The notes: generated by a model from the letters alone, not told the origin. A stretch of DNA of 64,000 bases from Euonymus europaeus (GCA_963580455.1 OY756966.1:23315001-23379000), one strand, 5' to 3'; counted from the first letter of the stretch, positions 1-11,664 are shown. A program made the numbers and translations.

Positions 1-1692
1 ATAGGAGTGCGTCTAAAGCTGATTTTCAACTATTAAACCTTTTGTCTAGCCACCCAAGTATGAAGGTAAATCCATTACATGACTATTTAAAATTGACACC
101 TTTAATAAGCGAGTTGGATAGTGTTTTGTCAATTGATTTATCGTTCCCTTTTCACAGTTTGTGGTGATCAATGAGGTGGATATTTTTCTCTTTTGGCCAC
201 ATCTGGGATTAAGAGCAAAGTACCATGTTGTATGTCCCCTTGACAATACCTTACAATACTCCTTCAGCATATATTAAATAAGCCTGAATCGGGCTTCTCA
301 AGTTTTGCTTATCAACTTTAGACTATCATCATCACAGTGTTAAATTTCATGATTTTATTTTTTTTGATTCATTTTATGTATGCATTAAATAGTCCTCAGG
401 CCGTTTTCAAGGATACAAAACACTATCCAAAAGTTAGATTAAGACTGATTTAGTTGTATCAATTTTTCCCCTTATCTATTTGTTTGGTTTACGCAGGATG
501 GTCTTTGTTTTTTTCTCTTGCACCTTTTCATGTTTTTAGTATTTATATTCATGTCTTTTGAACTATTTGCTCTAATTCTTGGCTTTATCCCAGACAGTTT
601 GGCTGTGTTTGTTTTCTACCGCTGAAAATTGTCTGGGATGCAATGCGTTTTACCTTATCAAAGGTATTTTCCATGTTAAAATATCCTTTTGGCATGTCTC
701 CACTGTTAATTGCTTGATTAATTTCCCAAGCTTACAACTTTGTGTCAGTATTCAATCGTCCTTTTATCAGTCTATCAGTTGTTTTTTTTTTTTATCTTCA
801 TTGGGTTCTGCATCGTTATGTCACACCACATGCTTGTGTTGTACCTGCAATCTTACAAATGTTTTCAGGTTAGTATTTACTTCTAAATCATAAAGTCTAG
901 ACACAATATTGTTCTTTTTTTTTGTTCAAAATCATATAAAAGGAGTGAATTTTTTATTTTTTTTAATTAAGACGAGGATTGAAATCCAATCACATTTGAC
1001 TCTCCAGTACTTATATATCAAACCCTGTGGTTAGTAAAGTGCTGATAAATTAGTTAGGGCTTATTGCCATTCATTTCTGCTGCATTCACGATCATATCGT
1101 TTAGGTATCCTCATCTGTCAAATGTAATTTGTAGGTCTCCTTGGTGTTGTTGTTCCAGGCAAATATGGTAACTTTGTTGCCCTATGCATCAACTTAAGAA
1201 TAATGAGTTTAAATTTTTTAAACATCTTGGCTTCTGTCATTGTAATAGTTTACTCATCTCAATGACTTCTTCCCCCTCAGATCTCTACAAATGAAACATT
1301 GTACTGAGGGAGATGGTATTACATGGTGCTCAAGAATGGACAACATGGTATGATTCATCTGTGTCAAATTTCTCTTGTTGAATAAAGCATGTTGGTTGGG
1401 AGGTGCTAAAACATAGAACTATAGTTTAAGATAAAATAATTAAGAGAAGGTGTAGAGATTTATTGATTTATCATCGTTTCTTTGTAATTGATATGATAAA
1501 CTGAGTTATTTTACTTAATCTACCATGAATGATAAAAGGATGTGTTGTTTCATGTTCTTCATATTATCAATTTGCATTTTCCGGCCTTTCCTTTGTAAAT
1601 ATACTTATGTTTTCATACTTTCATGTTTTATTAGAAACCATCGAAAGTTAATTCACATTTCTGTACTCATTTGCAGTGTTCAATGATAGGGG
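1..1692. other. AT-rich flank with no recognisable gene
   Basis: No reading frame here resembles a known protein, and the longest open stretch (579-893) is Cys/Phe/Ser-rich low-complexity sequence without a plausible start context. Around 1280-1347 a polypyrimidine tract plus CAG is followed by a short open segment and a GT, so a lone unrecognised exon is possible. I cannot support it further. Confidence 0.4.
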
Positions 1693-2518
1693 AAAAAATA
1701 GGGATAATGGCCGGAAAATCCCCTCTACTTTGCAAAAAGGGTCGATTAAGTCTTCGTACTTTTTTTTGGAGTAAATAAGCCCCTCAACTTTGGAAAGCGG
1801 TATCCGTTAGCCCTTCTGTCAAATAACAGTTAAAAACAACTTATGTGACAAATAACATATGACATGGTTTTTATTTTCAAAAATATAAATGAAATGTGAT
1901 ATTATGACATGACAAGCAATAATTAAAAAAAAACTTTAAATTACAAATTTGTGGCTAATCCTAAATTCCCTCAGCCTCCTCTCTCCTTTCTACACACCAG
2001 TGATATCCCTCCGCCTCTGGCCTTCGGTGACTCCGATTTTATTGCATAATTCTGCCTCCAATCCATGCTTATATCTATTTGGCTTGAATCAATTTATCTA
2101 GTGTTGGTTGGTATGCAAACTAGCTAGCATATTTTTCTGGGGAAGATGAAGGTTAGATGAAGTCATCGGAGATGGAGGTTGGGATAAGGTAGCTGAAGAA
2201 GGTTCAAATGCAAACCAACAATAATGCTTTTGATTTTTCTAAATGTGATATGAGGGCATTATTGAACCATTTTTGACAGGTACAAGTGCTTAAATGACCC
2301 ATTTTATCAAATACGAAGTTTTGGTTGATCTACAACGTATATAACTTCAACAATTTAACGGCAGCTTGACGGTATTCTTGACAGAATATTGTATGAGGGG
2401 CTAACTTATACCTAAATCCATAGTACAAGGGCTTGTTTAGGTCAAAAAATTGTAGAGGGGCTTAATCAACCCTAATATGAAAGTACAGGGGCTCTTGCAG
2501 CCCTTATCCCTAAAAAAT
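1693..2518. mobile_element. Non-autonomous TIR DNA transposon, AGGGATAA family
   Basis: The element itself runs 1700-2511. It begins AGGGATAATGGCCGG and ends with the inverse of a related sequence (GCCCTTATCCCT). The two ends stay alignable as imperfect terminal inverted repeats for about 90 bp, both carrying CCCCT.TACTTT and GATTAAG blocks. It is flanked by the 7-bp direct repeat AAAAAAT (1693-1699 and 2512-2518), a likely target-site duplication, although the A-run leaves the exact edge uncertain. The interior has no transposase. A diverged relative with the same terminal pattern lies at 31294-32431. The long TIRs fit a Mutator-like non-autonomous element, but no 9-bp duplication is visible, so the superfamily is inferred. 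Confidence 0.7.
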
Positions 2519-3998
2519 ACTTTTATGGAGCTGTTAATTTGTGAAATGGCAAATACAATGAAAATAATCCTCTATTTGCTCTCTTCAAATTTACCACCAG
2601 TGATTCTACCTGCTTAGCGTTCTCTTTGCTTGACGTAGATCTGTATCAGTTTTCAGTCATGTTCGTCACCTCCTTTTTGGTTTTGTTTCAATGTTCTTGT
2701 ATTTCTTCCATGCCTAAATCTTGAAGTTGCTTACGACTTTAATTTTTTACATTCGTAGGTGATGAAGGAATTTCTCCATCGTTCGTTGTTACTGTCGCCT
2801 TCATCTTTGCAGGTAAGATTGGCAATTTCTCTAATTCTCTCAGGTTTGACGCTATTGTTTATCATCTTCCTCCCTTTGTTTTTAATTCCATTTTCTCCTT
2901 TGTTCGTTGTTACTGCCGCCTTGACCTTGGCGGGTAAGATTTGCAATTTCTCTCAGGTTTGACGCTATTGTTCATTGTCTTCCTCCCTTTGTTTGCAATT
3001 CCTTCTCAAGCCTGTCTACTTGCTCTTTTTAATACTGTTGTTCACTTTTGCCAATCAATTATTTATCACTTTATCCCCATTGATGATCACTTTTTTATTT
3101 TATAAAGCTACGTTACTAACCTAATAATCTTTCTCTTGATAGATCATCTGAACAATTGTCTTCTTTGGGTTCTTGAATGTGCCAATTTATATGTGCTGGA
3201 GTTTTTCTTTACCTTCCATTTTATAACTTCAAATGATTTTTTCCCCTTTTTTTTATAATGATTATGTTTCTTTTGTTTCATTTTAACATGTGTGCAACCT
3301 AAGTTCCCTTTTTGTATTCTCTGGGTCATTAGAGAAACAAAATTGCAGAATTTGTGTTTTCTTATCTTCTTTGGCTGAGTTTATTTTTTAGTGCTCAAGA
3401 ATTCTATTTTCTTGAATTATTGAGATATACTGCTAAAATTTTGTGATTGGTTCTTACAGGAGTTTATAAGAACAATGACTATCTTATAGTTTGGTACACC
3501 TCAGCAAGAGCAAGTGGCAAAAGCCCAATCCTTTTGAGCTTGATGTTGAAAATAATGCTCAGTCAAGAGGGGAAAACAACATTTAAAACAAGCTGACTCA
3601 ATCCAAGGTTCTTCTCCTTTCCTCAATTTGGTAAGTTTGAGAAAGCTGTGTATATTTGTTAGAAAGTTGGAGTTTTACAATTTAGGTCTCTTATTTCGTC
3701 TTCTTTCTAGGCTTTGGTCAGAGTTTTATTTGTTTTGGAGCAGTATTTTGAAAATAAGTGGACCCGTTTCTCCACGATACCTGTTAATGACCCCTCTCAA
3801 TCACAACAACACGAGGATAAACCCCAAGCCTTGGATTGTAAGCATACACTACTTCATAATGATTGTAGTGACTTTTTTTTTTGCTGTCTTCAACGCCCTT
3901 TTATTTTAATGAATTAGTAACTTTAATTTAATTGTATTTGCTGCAAGAAAAACACCATCATGATCTTCACTTTCTCAACCTGAAAGTTAAAATAACAA
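2519..3998. other. Probable interior of a Helitron; no gene recognised
   Basis: This stretch leads up to the Helitron-type terminus at 3999-4028 and may be its interior, but I could not place a 5' TC end. It contains a local tandem duplication: GTTCGTTGTTACTG occurs at 2781 and again at 2902, and the following roughly 100 bases repeat with changes. Short open frames here are pyrimidine-rich and resemble no protein I know. Confidence 0.35.
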
Positions 3999-4028
3999 GC
4001 CCGAAGCATCGCGCGGGCATCGAACTAG
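3999..4028 (+). mobile_element. Helitron-type 3' terminus
   Basis: A GC-rich hairpin (GCCCG at 3999-4003 pairing with CGGGC at 4014-4018) lies about 6 bp before the terminal CTAG at 4025-4028, and the next base is T. This is the usual layout of a plant Helitron 3' end (short palindrome, then CTRR, inserted between A and T). The GC-rich hairpin stands out in AT-rich surroundings. No Rep/helicase coding is seen upstream, so the element would be non-autonomous. Homology to block B begins only 8 bp downstream, at 4036. Confidence 0.65.
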
Positions 4029-4035
4029 TCTTATG

Positions 4036-5350
4036 TGATTGCTAAAGAAAAGGTAGGTTATCATTTCTTGTGAAGTGTTCTTAGTTGAGAGTTTGCTAGA
4101 TTATCTACCACTTGCCAGTGTTTGATTACTGTTCTATGCTTTTTATAATGTAAACTTCTTAGGTTTCCTTGGACTTGCAATTGTTACATTAGAATTGATT
4201 TCCCAGTGCATCACTAGCAACATAGATTAATCTTACCTCGTTTAGAAGGCATGTCAGTAGGTTTCTTGACAGGATGAACTGACTCAGTATAATTTTGTAT
4301 TGTAAATTAGCTTGTTTGCAATCCCATTATTGCACGAGTGAAATTCCAACAGTGAAGGAACTTGATTTTAAGTCTGAAAATCTTGGATAGCACCCTATGC
4401 TTATGGTGGATACTGGATATGCTCTTTCTAATTTGTGTCTTGCTTCCTGTTTCTTTTTGCATCAAATATTTAATTGGTTTTGACTCTTGTATAAAAGTCT
4501 AGATATAGGGAGAAACATTTGAGATATTGAATGCCTGCCATCATTGAATGGGGGAAAAAAATTAATATGGTGAATTATTAAGAACTGGCGACTTTGAACT
4601 AGGAGTTTAGCTTGAAGAATATGGACTTTGATAATGTCATTCTTGTAAGAATGCCTAATGTTCTTTCAGCTCCTCTTGGAATCAATTACATGGAAACATT
4701 GGATGCCTGGAGTGTTAGTTCTGAATGTGATAAGAATCAACCTCTCGATTTTGTGCTTGCTTTTGCTCGGTGCAAAAGTAAGGATCCTATGCCATTTTCT
4801 TTTTGGGATGAATAATATTGTTTTTTGGAGTATCCAAACGTTTGACTGGTTTGAAATCCTAAGTAGTGAATAGAAGGTAAAAACAAATCCCACACAATAA
4901 TATTGTCCATGTTTCATTATCTTTACTATAAGACTAATAAAACTTTTTTTTTTGTTATTTCGTTATTGTATTGATTTGCCAGGATTCGAACTATACTTGC
5001 ATTATTATTCAGTTTAACTTTGATAATGTACTCTATACTTCTAAAAAAGATAAACTGCTGTGCACAAGGCTCCCACTGTGGGGACGGAGATATATAATAT
5101 CTATGCAAACTTTATCTCCACATATTATGCAGAGACGTTATTTTCAGGAATTGATCTATTACCTCTAGATTGCACCACTTGGCCACATGTTTGCTTTTGT
5201 CATCTGTATATCTACAAAAAACTTTTGGGATTTTTTTTCTTTATCTTTATTTTAGGGCAACCGAACATGCAAAGACGAGCAGTTGCACGAGGTCTTTGAT
5301 TTTTTTATAGAGGCTATACTATGCAAGGATAGTGCCACCAATTGCGTTGA
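4036..5350 (+). pseudogene. OM64/Toc64-like 3' remnant (block A)
   Basis: Only two pieces of the gene remain. At 4038-4052 the last codons of an amidase-domain exon (IAKEK) are followed by an intact GTAGGT donor. At 5256-5345, after a TTTTAG acceptor, lies a decayed start of the TPR region (GNRTCKDEQLHE, then a frame-disrupted segment matching the TEAI..NSAT part of the first TPR). In the OM64 family KEK is followed directly by GNQ..K..Q, so these two pieces were neighbouring exons. The sequence is collinear with 25997-27300 in block B, where more of the gene survives. Everything 5' of the KEK exon is absent, replaced by the Helitron end at 4028. Not functional. Confidence 0.7.
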
Positions 5351-5700
5351 CGGAGTTCAACCAACTGATTACTATTGTAGTGCTGTTACTACTATAACAA
5401 CTATAACTAGTTGTTGAGTTTTCATATTCCGCAATCCTCGTGTCTCCATGGAAAAAACAAAAATTTGTACTTTGCAACAGGTATGGATGCTCAAAATAGT
5501 TTTTATGGTATTTAAGTGTCAATATTAATATATTAGGCAAACCCTTTTAATCTCATTTATATTCATTGTTTGCGCTATTTGACATAAATTTATATTTTGT
5601 TTCATTCGAACACTTCCTGACCAGTTATAGCAATATGTTCTTACCAGGTTTTTGAACTCCAATCGGATAGCTTTCATCGTGTAGGATTTTTTGGTTGTTT

Positions 5701-6595
5701 AAAGTACATGAGTTTTTTAAGCACTTAGAGAAGGATGTTCATATGAATTACTTTTTAGTAGGCTAACAAAAGTAATTTTAGTGAAACTTTTATGGGTACA
5801 CACGACAGCTTGTTAGCTTTACTTCTTGCCTACCTCGGTGCCAACTAGTCAAAGAGTCCAACACATGGATTGGGAGCTTGAATCTTGGTGGGACTATAAA
5901 AATTTCAAAGAATTTGAGTTTTTGAAGTTCTATATTACGTTATTGTATTTTTTCATTGTAACTGTAACCATGGTTGGCAAGTGCCCTTTCCTTGAACTTA
6001 ATAGGTAACGTTATCATTTGCAATAGTTACTTTAGATGATTGATATAAAACGAGAAATTGTGCATCATTTTTAGCTCTGTTAGTAGTTGCTAAGTATGAA
6101 ATGGAAAATTTTCGTTTTAAATTTCAAAATGATTCGATGTTATAACCATACGAGTCTTGAACAAGTCAGGCTAAGCAAAATACTTCAAAGAATTGTATGT
6201 TTAAGATATTTGATTTTGATGTATCTTTTGCACTTTGATACACGAGTCTTATGGTATTTTTGAAATTACGAGTTACAATTGATGATTAATAAATGCGCTC
6301 ATGTTTTTTAGGTTATGGAGATATACATGTGATCAATTTGAGAGAAATGAGATTCATAATTAGTTTTTTTTTATTTTCGAGCATGATTGTTTGCTTTTAC
6401 CAGTCATGAAACTTGACTAGCAAACAAGTCCAAGACATCTAAGATGACGAATGACATTAATTATATGAAAAGAAATGAACTTAGTAGGGAGATCTGCACT
6501 TGTATTAAAGAACCGTTACAATTACAATACGTAAGAAACTACAATGAGGCTACTATGTTGAAGGATATTTTGTTTCCATTCATTCACAGGTAAAT
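5701..6595 (+). pseudogene. SKOR/GORK-like K+ channel, S4-S6 exons (left arm, block A)
   Basis: Two decayed exons of a Shaker-type outward-rectifying K+ channel. 5701-6000 encodes, over shifting frames, the end of S4, the LEKD.. linker, S5 and the pore helix (LKFYITLLYFFIVTVTMVG). After a TTTTTTAG acceptor, 6312-6592 begins GYGDI, the selectivity filter, and continues through S6 into the C-linker (SYN..A, L..Y). Stops and frameshifts interrupt both exons, for example at 5760-5790 and 6360-6420. The family has six membrane segments, a cyclic-nucleotide-binding domain and ankyrin repeats. Here the N-terminus, S1-S3 and the cyclic-nucleotide-binding domain are absent. Confidence 0.75.
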
Positions 6596-6890
6596 TAAAG
6601 ATAAAGATTAAATAAAATTTATAATTTTTTTTTTCAGTTAAAAATAATAATATTCAAGTGCATAGACTATATTTTTGTTAAAACCCTAGTTTTGGTCTTT
6701 TTTGTGATTATGCGCTATCATGTATGACTTCTTAATATGATACTTGATTTGTTTCTTCATAAATCTTATGATAGCGCATAATCATAAAATAAGAACATAG
6801 TTAGAGTTTTAGCAAAAATGTAGTTTGTGCACTTTTTGTTGGGAATATTATTATTTTTAACTGGTGAGAACTTTAAATTTCATTTAATCT

Positions 6891-7860
6891 TTATTTATAA
6901 TTTACTTGTGAACGAATGGAAACCGAGATATCCTTAAACATAGCAGTCTCATTGTAGCTTCTTGCGTATTGCAATTGTAATTGTTCCTTAATACAAGTGC
7001 AGATCTGACTACTAAGTTCATTTACTTTCATATAATTTGTTAGATCAATAATGACATTCGTTATCTCAGATGTCTTAGACTCGTTTGCTATTAATATGGT
7101 TAAGTTTCCTAATTGGTAAGCGCTAACAATCACGTCTGAAATGAAATAACTAATTATGAATATCATTTCTTTCAAATTGATCACATATATATCTCCATAA
7201 CCTAAAAACATGATCACACTCATTAGACATTAGTCGTAACTCGTAATTTCATAAATATCACACGACTTGTTTATCAAAGCGCAAAAGATGCATCAAAATT
7301 AAATATTAGGCATATAACTTTTTCAAATGTCTCTTAGCCCGACTTGTGCAAGATCTATATGGTTATAACATCCAATCATTTGGAACGAAGATTTTTCATG
7401 CTCTACAACTACTAGCACAACTAAAAATGATGCATAGTTTCTCTTTATATCTGAATCATTTTGCACATAATCAAGACTATCTACACCAATTAAATAGGGG
7501 ATTGAAAAAGAAGCAACTAGGAGATTGAAAGTGATAATTATAAATGGTAACGCTACGTATGAAGTGCAAGGAAGAGGCGTCTACGAACCGTGGTTACAAT
7601 GAAAAAATACAAGGACATTATATAGAGCTTCAAAAACCCAAATTCCTTGAAATTTTTGCAGTTCCACCAAAATAAGGTTCCAAATCCAAGTGTTGGACTC
7701 TTGATCGGGTGACACCGAGGTAGTAGTAAAACCAACAAGTTGTCGTGTGTACCCATAAAAGTTCCATCAAAATTACTTTTGTTAGTCTAGTAAAGAAGTA
7801 ATTTATGTGAACATCCCTCCTCAAGTGATTAAAAACTCACAAAATTTAAACAACTAGAAA
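6891..7860 (-). pseudogene. SKOR/GORK-like K+ channel, S4-S6 exons (inverted right arm, block A)
   Basis: This is the reverse-strand copy of the exons in the left arm. The S6/C-linker exon is open over its whole length (7223 down to 6891): GYGDIYVINLKEMIF, then S6 (IVSAYQLGNLTILIA), SKTSE, and the C-linker block LQLQYARSY..T. The upstream exon (about 7850-7575) encodes RRDVHINYFFTRLTKVI, the S5 segment and LKLYIMSLYFFIVTTV, with one frame change between the two parts. The match to outward rectifiers is strong in the filter, S6 and C-linker. This arm is better preserved than the left one. With no start, no S1-S3 and reversed orientation relative to the ankyrin exons, it cannot make a channel. 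Confidence 0.78.
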
Positions 7861-8164
7861 ATCTTACACCATGAAAGATATCCGATTGGAACTTCATAAG
7901 TATAGTCAGAACTTATTGCTGTAACTTGTTAAGAAGTATTAGAATGAAACAAAATGTAAATTTATGTGAAAGATATCGCAAACAATGAAAAACAGACTAT
8001 TAACACTTCTAAAAATACCATTAAAACTCATTTTGAGCATTCATGTTCATTGCAAATGACAAAAATTTTCCTTTCTTCATGGAGGAGCTCGAGAGAATTG
8101 CTTTGATCAAACATCGTAAAGAAAAGCTAGCAACAAAGTCATTTTTAGGATGAATACAACAACA

Positions 8165-8525
8165 TTTTCTGAATTAGAAGCGTTGATAAAGAATGTAGCT
8201 TATCATTATACAACTCATTATAATGGAAGATCAGTATTGGTAGGTCTCTCACTATTGTTGGGATACTATGTATTATATTAATTTTGGAATGTGATTATAA
8301 TTATGTGTATATATTTTTTGGTGGCAATTTGATTTGATGGAACATCATTGTTGGTGTGTCTAATAGTGATGCAATTTTTGTGGGATATTAATGGCAAAGG
8401 TAATATTAGGTAATTAAATGCAGTTTGTTGGTGTTTTGATTTGTGTAATGCTGATTTGTGTATGCTTGGTAGATAAATATGGGCATTCCCCACTGTTGGA
8501 GGCTGCCAAGAATGAGCTGCTGAGC
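8165..8525 (+). pseudogene. SKOR/GORK-like ankyrin-repeat exons (block A)
   Basis: 8168-8239 encodes SELEALIKN and HYNGRSVL followed by a GTAGGT donor. It corresponds to the L..LI..G.DPN.TDYDGRSPL ankyrin segment of SKOR/GORK channels. After a short intron with a GTAG acceptor, 8473-8520 encodes DKYGHSPLLEAAKNE, matching the next ankyrin repeat (DKFGNTPLLEA.KNG). Homology then stops and runs into the TOM40-side sequence, so the rest of the ankyrin domain has been lost in this copy. Block B (30255-31291) keeps more. The expected cyclic-nucleotide-binding exons are missing between the hairpin and these exons. Confidence 0.7.
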
Positions 8526-9016
8526 GCTGGTGTACTGAGGATTAATGGGGTCATGCTATCGATGGGTGTGGCTGGTTGCATTCTATATGCTACTTATTTT
8601 TTGAACACTCATCTTATTTACTAACTTGGTTACTGTTGGCTTCACAGCCAAATATAATAAATTTTGAGGAAATAACACTGCTGACTTAGAGATGCCATAT
8701 ATGCTACATGGATTACCAATTTGTATGAGTTTATTCATTTTTTAATCTTTGCGAATCCTTATTCTCGTGACATCATATGAATTTATTTTGTTTTGACGTG
8801 AAGCGAATGGTTCATTTGACCTGGCATCAATGATAATGTTGCCTATCTGTTTCTCATTAAATAGCATGCTTGGCGACAGCTGGCCATATTTTGGCTCACT
8901 GGGAAATTCCACCTCAAATGAGACCACCTGTATTTACTGACCTTGTGCTTCTAGAATGTAATTGATGAGAAGTAGGAAGAAGCTATCTGGTTGACAACTT
9001 CTCACTGTTGTTTCAG
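8526..9016. other. Duplicated non-coding sequence between channel and TOM40 remnants
   Basis: From about 8594 this matches 33440-33860 in block B closely. It includes a stretch near 8860-8940 that looks open but has no recognisable domain. It is most likely intron or spacer. Confidence 0.4.
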
Positions 9017-9682
9017 AGTCGCCTTAGAGGGAGGATTGATTCTAATGGATTCATAGCTGCTTAACTCAAAAAGCATTTGAATATGGATCTTACTTTTATT
9101 CTTTCTGCAGAGGTAAGAGTTAACTTGTTCCCCATTTGATGCATTTTCTTTTCTTCAGTATTGTACTTCCGTTTGCCCTTGCATGATTATTGTAAACCTT
9201 CAGCAGCTAAGACAAAATTTGGTTATAAACTACGGGAGCATGATTTTAGAGCTTTCTGTGTTCTTCTTTAAGCACCATGTGAGGGTATGATACTATACTT
9301 TGAGATTAAAACTTTTAAGCTGCCTGGAGGGTTTCCATATCATGCTATTTAGCTGTGATTCTTCACAAATTAAAGGAAACTATGCTGGTTATGAGAAGGG
9401 GAGTTGCTTAAGATCTAAAGACCGCTTCTCACAAAACATTGAATCTCTCTAAACTTATCGGAAGTCTGTTTTCGCTTTAGTTAATTAGATGTTGCACTGT
9501 CTCTTAGTTTGATTCTTTGTCCTCCATCTGCTCATAGAAATAGCAGTCGTCAAATTCATCAAGATTTAGTTTGTAGCATGACCTTCATTTACTCGTTATT
9601 CAATAATATATTATTTTACATTTTGCGGTTAGATCATAGGAAGAAAGACTACAAATTCGGATTTGGTTTGACATTAGGGTAA
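9017..9682 (+). pseudogene. TOM40 C-terminal exons, pseudogene (block A)
   Basis: TOM40 is the beta-barrel pore of the mitochondrial outer-membrane translocase. 9017-9112, after a TTTCAG acceptor, encodes RLRGRIDSNGFIAA, an in-frame TAA, then LKKHLNMDLTFILSAE and a GTAAG donor. This follows the plant TOM40 segment CRLRGKIDSNG..AA.LEE.LNMG..F.LSAE. At 9627-9682 the last exon (DHRKKDYKFGFGLTLG, then TAA) matches the family C-terminus, but its acceptor is GCG rather than CAG and one extra base breaks the frame. The N-terminal exons are absent. The block B copy at 33861-34516 has decayed differently. Confidence 0.75.
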
Positions 9683-10106
9683 CTGGCATGGAGGCCCAAT
9701 TCTGTATTTTAAATGGTTAAGTTCATCGTCGCTACCAACTTGGCAACTTTTCGGGATACTATCATTTCTGCAATAAGATCATCAGTTCTTGTTCCTTGAG
9801 ATACCAAAAGTGGATGATTGAGTCATTTGATACTAGAAACAGGAAATCATTTGATAAGATGGATTCCTATTTCTCAATAAACTTATATGAAAAGGTTTAA
9901 CGGGATTCGGCCAATTTTCTTGATCGTTAGCATTCAATTTTGATTCTTGAAGAATCAACCATAAGATCAAAAGACGTCCTTTGCTGTGTTGAGAATGTTT
10001 CATAGTGCAACAATCTGCACTGTAGCAGGGTTAATCAGTAAATTATTAGGCAGTTTGGTGCCGTTATGTTGTTTTACATTTGAGACCTTGGAACAATTCA
10101 TGAGAG

Positions 10107-10138
<32 letters not shown>

Positions 10139-11664
10139 TTTTGTTTCAATGTAGGCATTAAGAATCTATACCTTATATTAATACGGAATCACCAAAAACT
10201 TCTAAACGACTGCTCAGCGTTCCACGCCATCGTTATGGTGACATGCCTGTACGTCACCTGGCTTTTTATTTTACTATGACCGTTTGATTTTTTTTTTTTA
10301 TCTTAAATCACAGAAATACGAGGATCACGCTTCAGCTACCAGCCCTTTACTTCGACTTACTCTCTCCTCCGTTTTTGAATGTTTCCTCTAAGTATTCAAG
10401 GCAGGCATAAGGTATTTGTTCCGCTGCCTGAGTTCATATCTTAATGTGTGATTTCCTCTCCATCCAGAATGATAAACTGGAAGAGAAGATTGGTTTTTGT
10501 AGAGAGAAATCAGATATGAGTTCCAGGCTGTCGATCTACAAGGGTATTTTGTAATGTTTCACTTTGCAACCTACAGAAATTCATTGTTCTCATATGGTTT
10601 TTTCCTGTTTAGGAGGTGAATCAGTTTCCATTAGCCCGGTATACCATGGTAGCTGGGTGTAACTCTACCCTATAATTTGTTTAAGTCTATATTATTAAGC
10701 AGAGTAACAGAAAGGCAAACCATTGTTTGGCAAATTCGATTCCGTTTATAATTCGTTACCTTCCCCTTCATAGTGTTAGTGTCTCGCTTTTTTTGGTACA
10801 ATGGACAGAGATCAAAGGAAATATGATCTTTGTGAGTGAGCCCACAATGCTGTGTTGGTTATTTGCCTTCTAGAGGGATGTGTGGTGAAAGTCGGTGCCC
10901 TGAATTTTGCGACGCCACTGAGGTATGGAATTTAATAGCCTTTGATGATGATTTCTTTGAGCTTGAGCAATTCTTTGTTTACGAGGTTTATCTTCTGATG
11001 CCAACTACTGAGTTTTTATAAGCTTCAAACGGTAGTAGAAGAGTAATTATAAGATGTAATAGTAGATACAGATAAATCATGGTACTTTGTCTCTGCATTT
11101 GCTATATCTTCATTGTACATGATTTATGGGTAATTTTCCAGTGTAGGTCTCTTTTTAATTTAAACTTTCTCGACTTAGTTGCCTTACATAGGTTCTTTGA
11201 ATATTTGTTACTACCCTGATGAATATATATATATGGTTGTAGGCTTCGGGAGCTCCATATTTACTGATAACAATGGTTTTAGTGAATGGTGGTAAAAAAG
11301 AAAGAAAACTGATTATTCTCTTCTATGTGGATTGTGGAGAATTTGGTTCATTAACGGGCAGGAGGCTTTCTTCATATGAACTATCTTTTGCTAATTATGC
11401 CATTATCTTCAAAATAACATCTGGAAATTACTATCTTCTTTGTTTATGTAATAGTAATACAAGGACAAAGATAAGGAGAGTGGATCAGAATCCATGATCC
11501 AGTGACTGAAAGGAAACTCAGTGTAACCCTACCCCATAATTTGTCTAAGCCTATATTTTAGACCCTGTATCCAATGATAGAAAGGTAAAGCAATGTTTGG
11601 TTTCTTTGATCGTACAGTAACCTCATTAGTCCAATTATTTCACGCTCCGGGGCGAAGCCCAAGT
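9683..11664. other. Block A sequence with unrecognised exon-like stretches
   Basis: This region is collinear with 34517-36025 in block B. Two stretches look like relics of coding exons. 10463-10540 (NDKLEEKIGFCREKSDMSS then RLSIYKG) recurs at 12405-12480 and 35036-35110. 10890-10990 (TEVWNLIAFDDDFFELE) recurs at 35480-35545. I do not recognise the protein. Block A carries about 270 bp (10029-10297) absent from block B, including a TA microsatellite. Confidence 0.4.
10108..10142. repeat. TA microsatellite followed by a T-run
   Basis: About eleven TA units are followed by twelve T. It lies inside the stretch present only in block A (10029-10297). Confidence 0.9.

Larger units (their letters stand above)
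5405..8100. repeat. Large inverted repeat of K+-channel exons (block A hairpin)
   Basis: Two arms of about 1.3 kb (about 5405-6720 and 6769-8100) are diverged reverse complements. The innermost 16 bp pair exactly: TGATTATGCGCTATCA at 6705-6720 with its complement at 6769-6784, leaving a 48-bp loop. Both arms carry the same two exons of a SKOR/GORK-like channel, on + in the left arm and on - in the right arm. The outer limit was judged from the last alignable block, around CTCCATG at 5427 and CATGGAGGAG near 8078. An equivalent hairpin occurs in block B (27385-30185), so the inversion predates the block duplication. No TIR-type ends or target duplication are visible at the arm tips. Confidence 0.8.
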
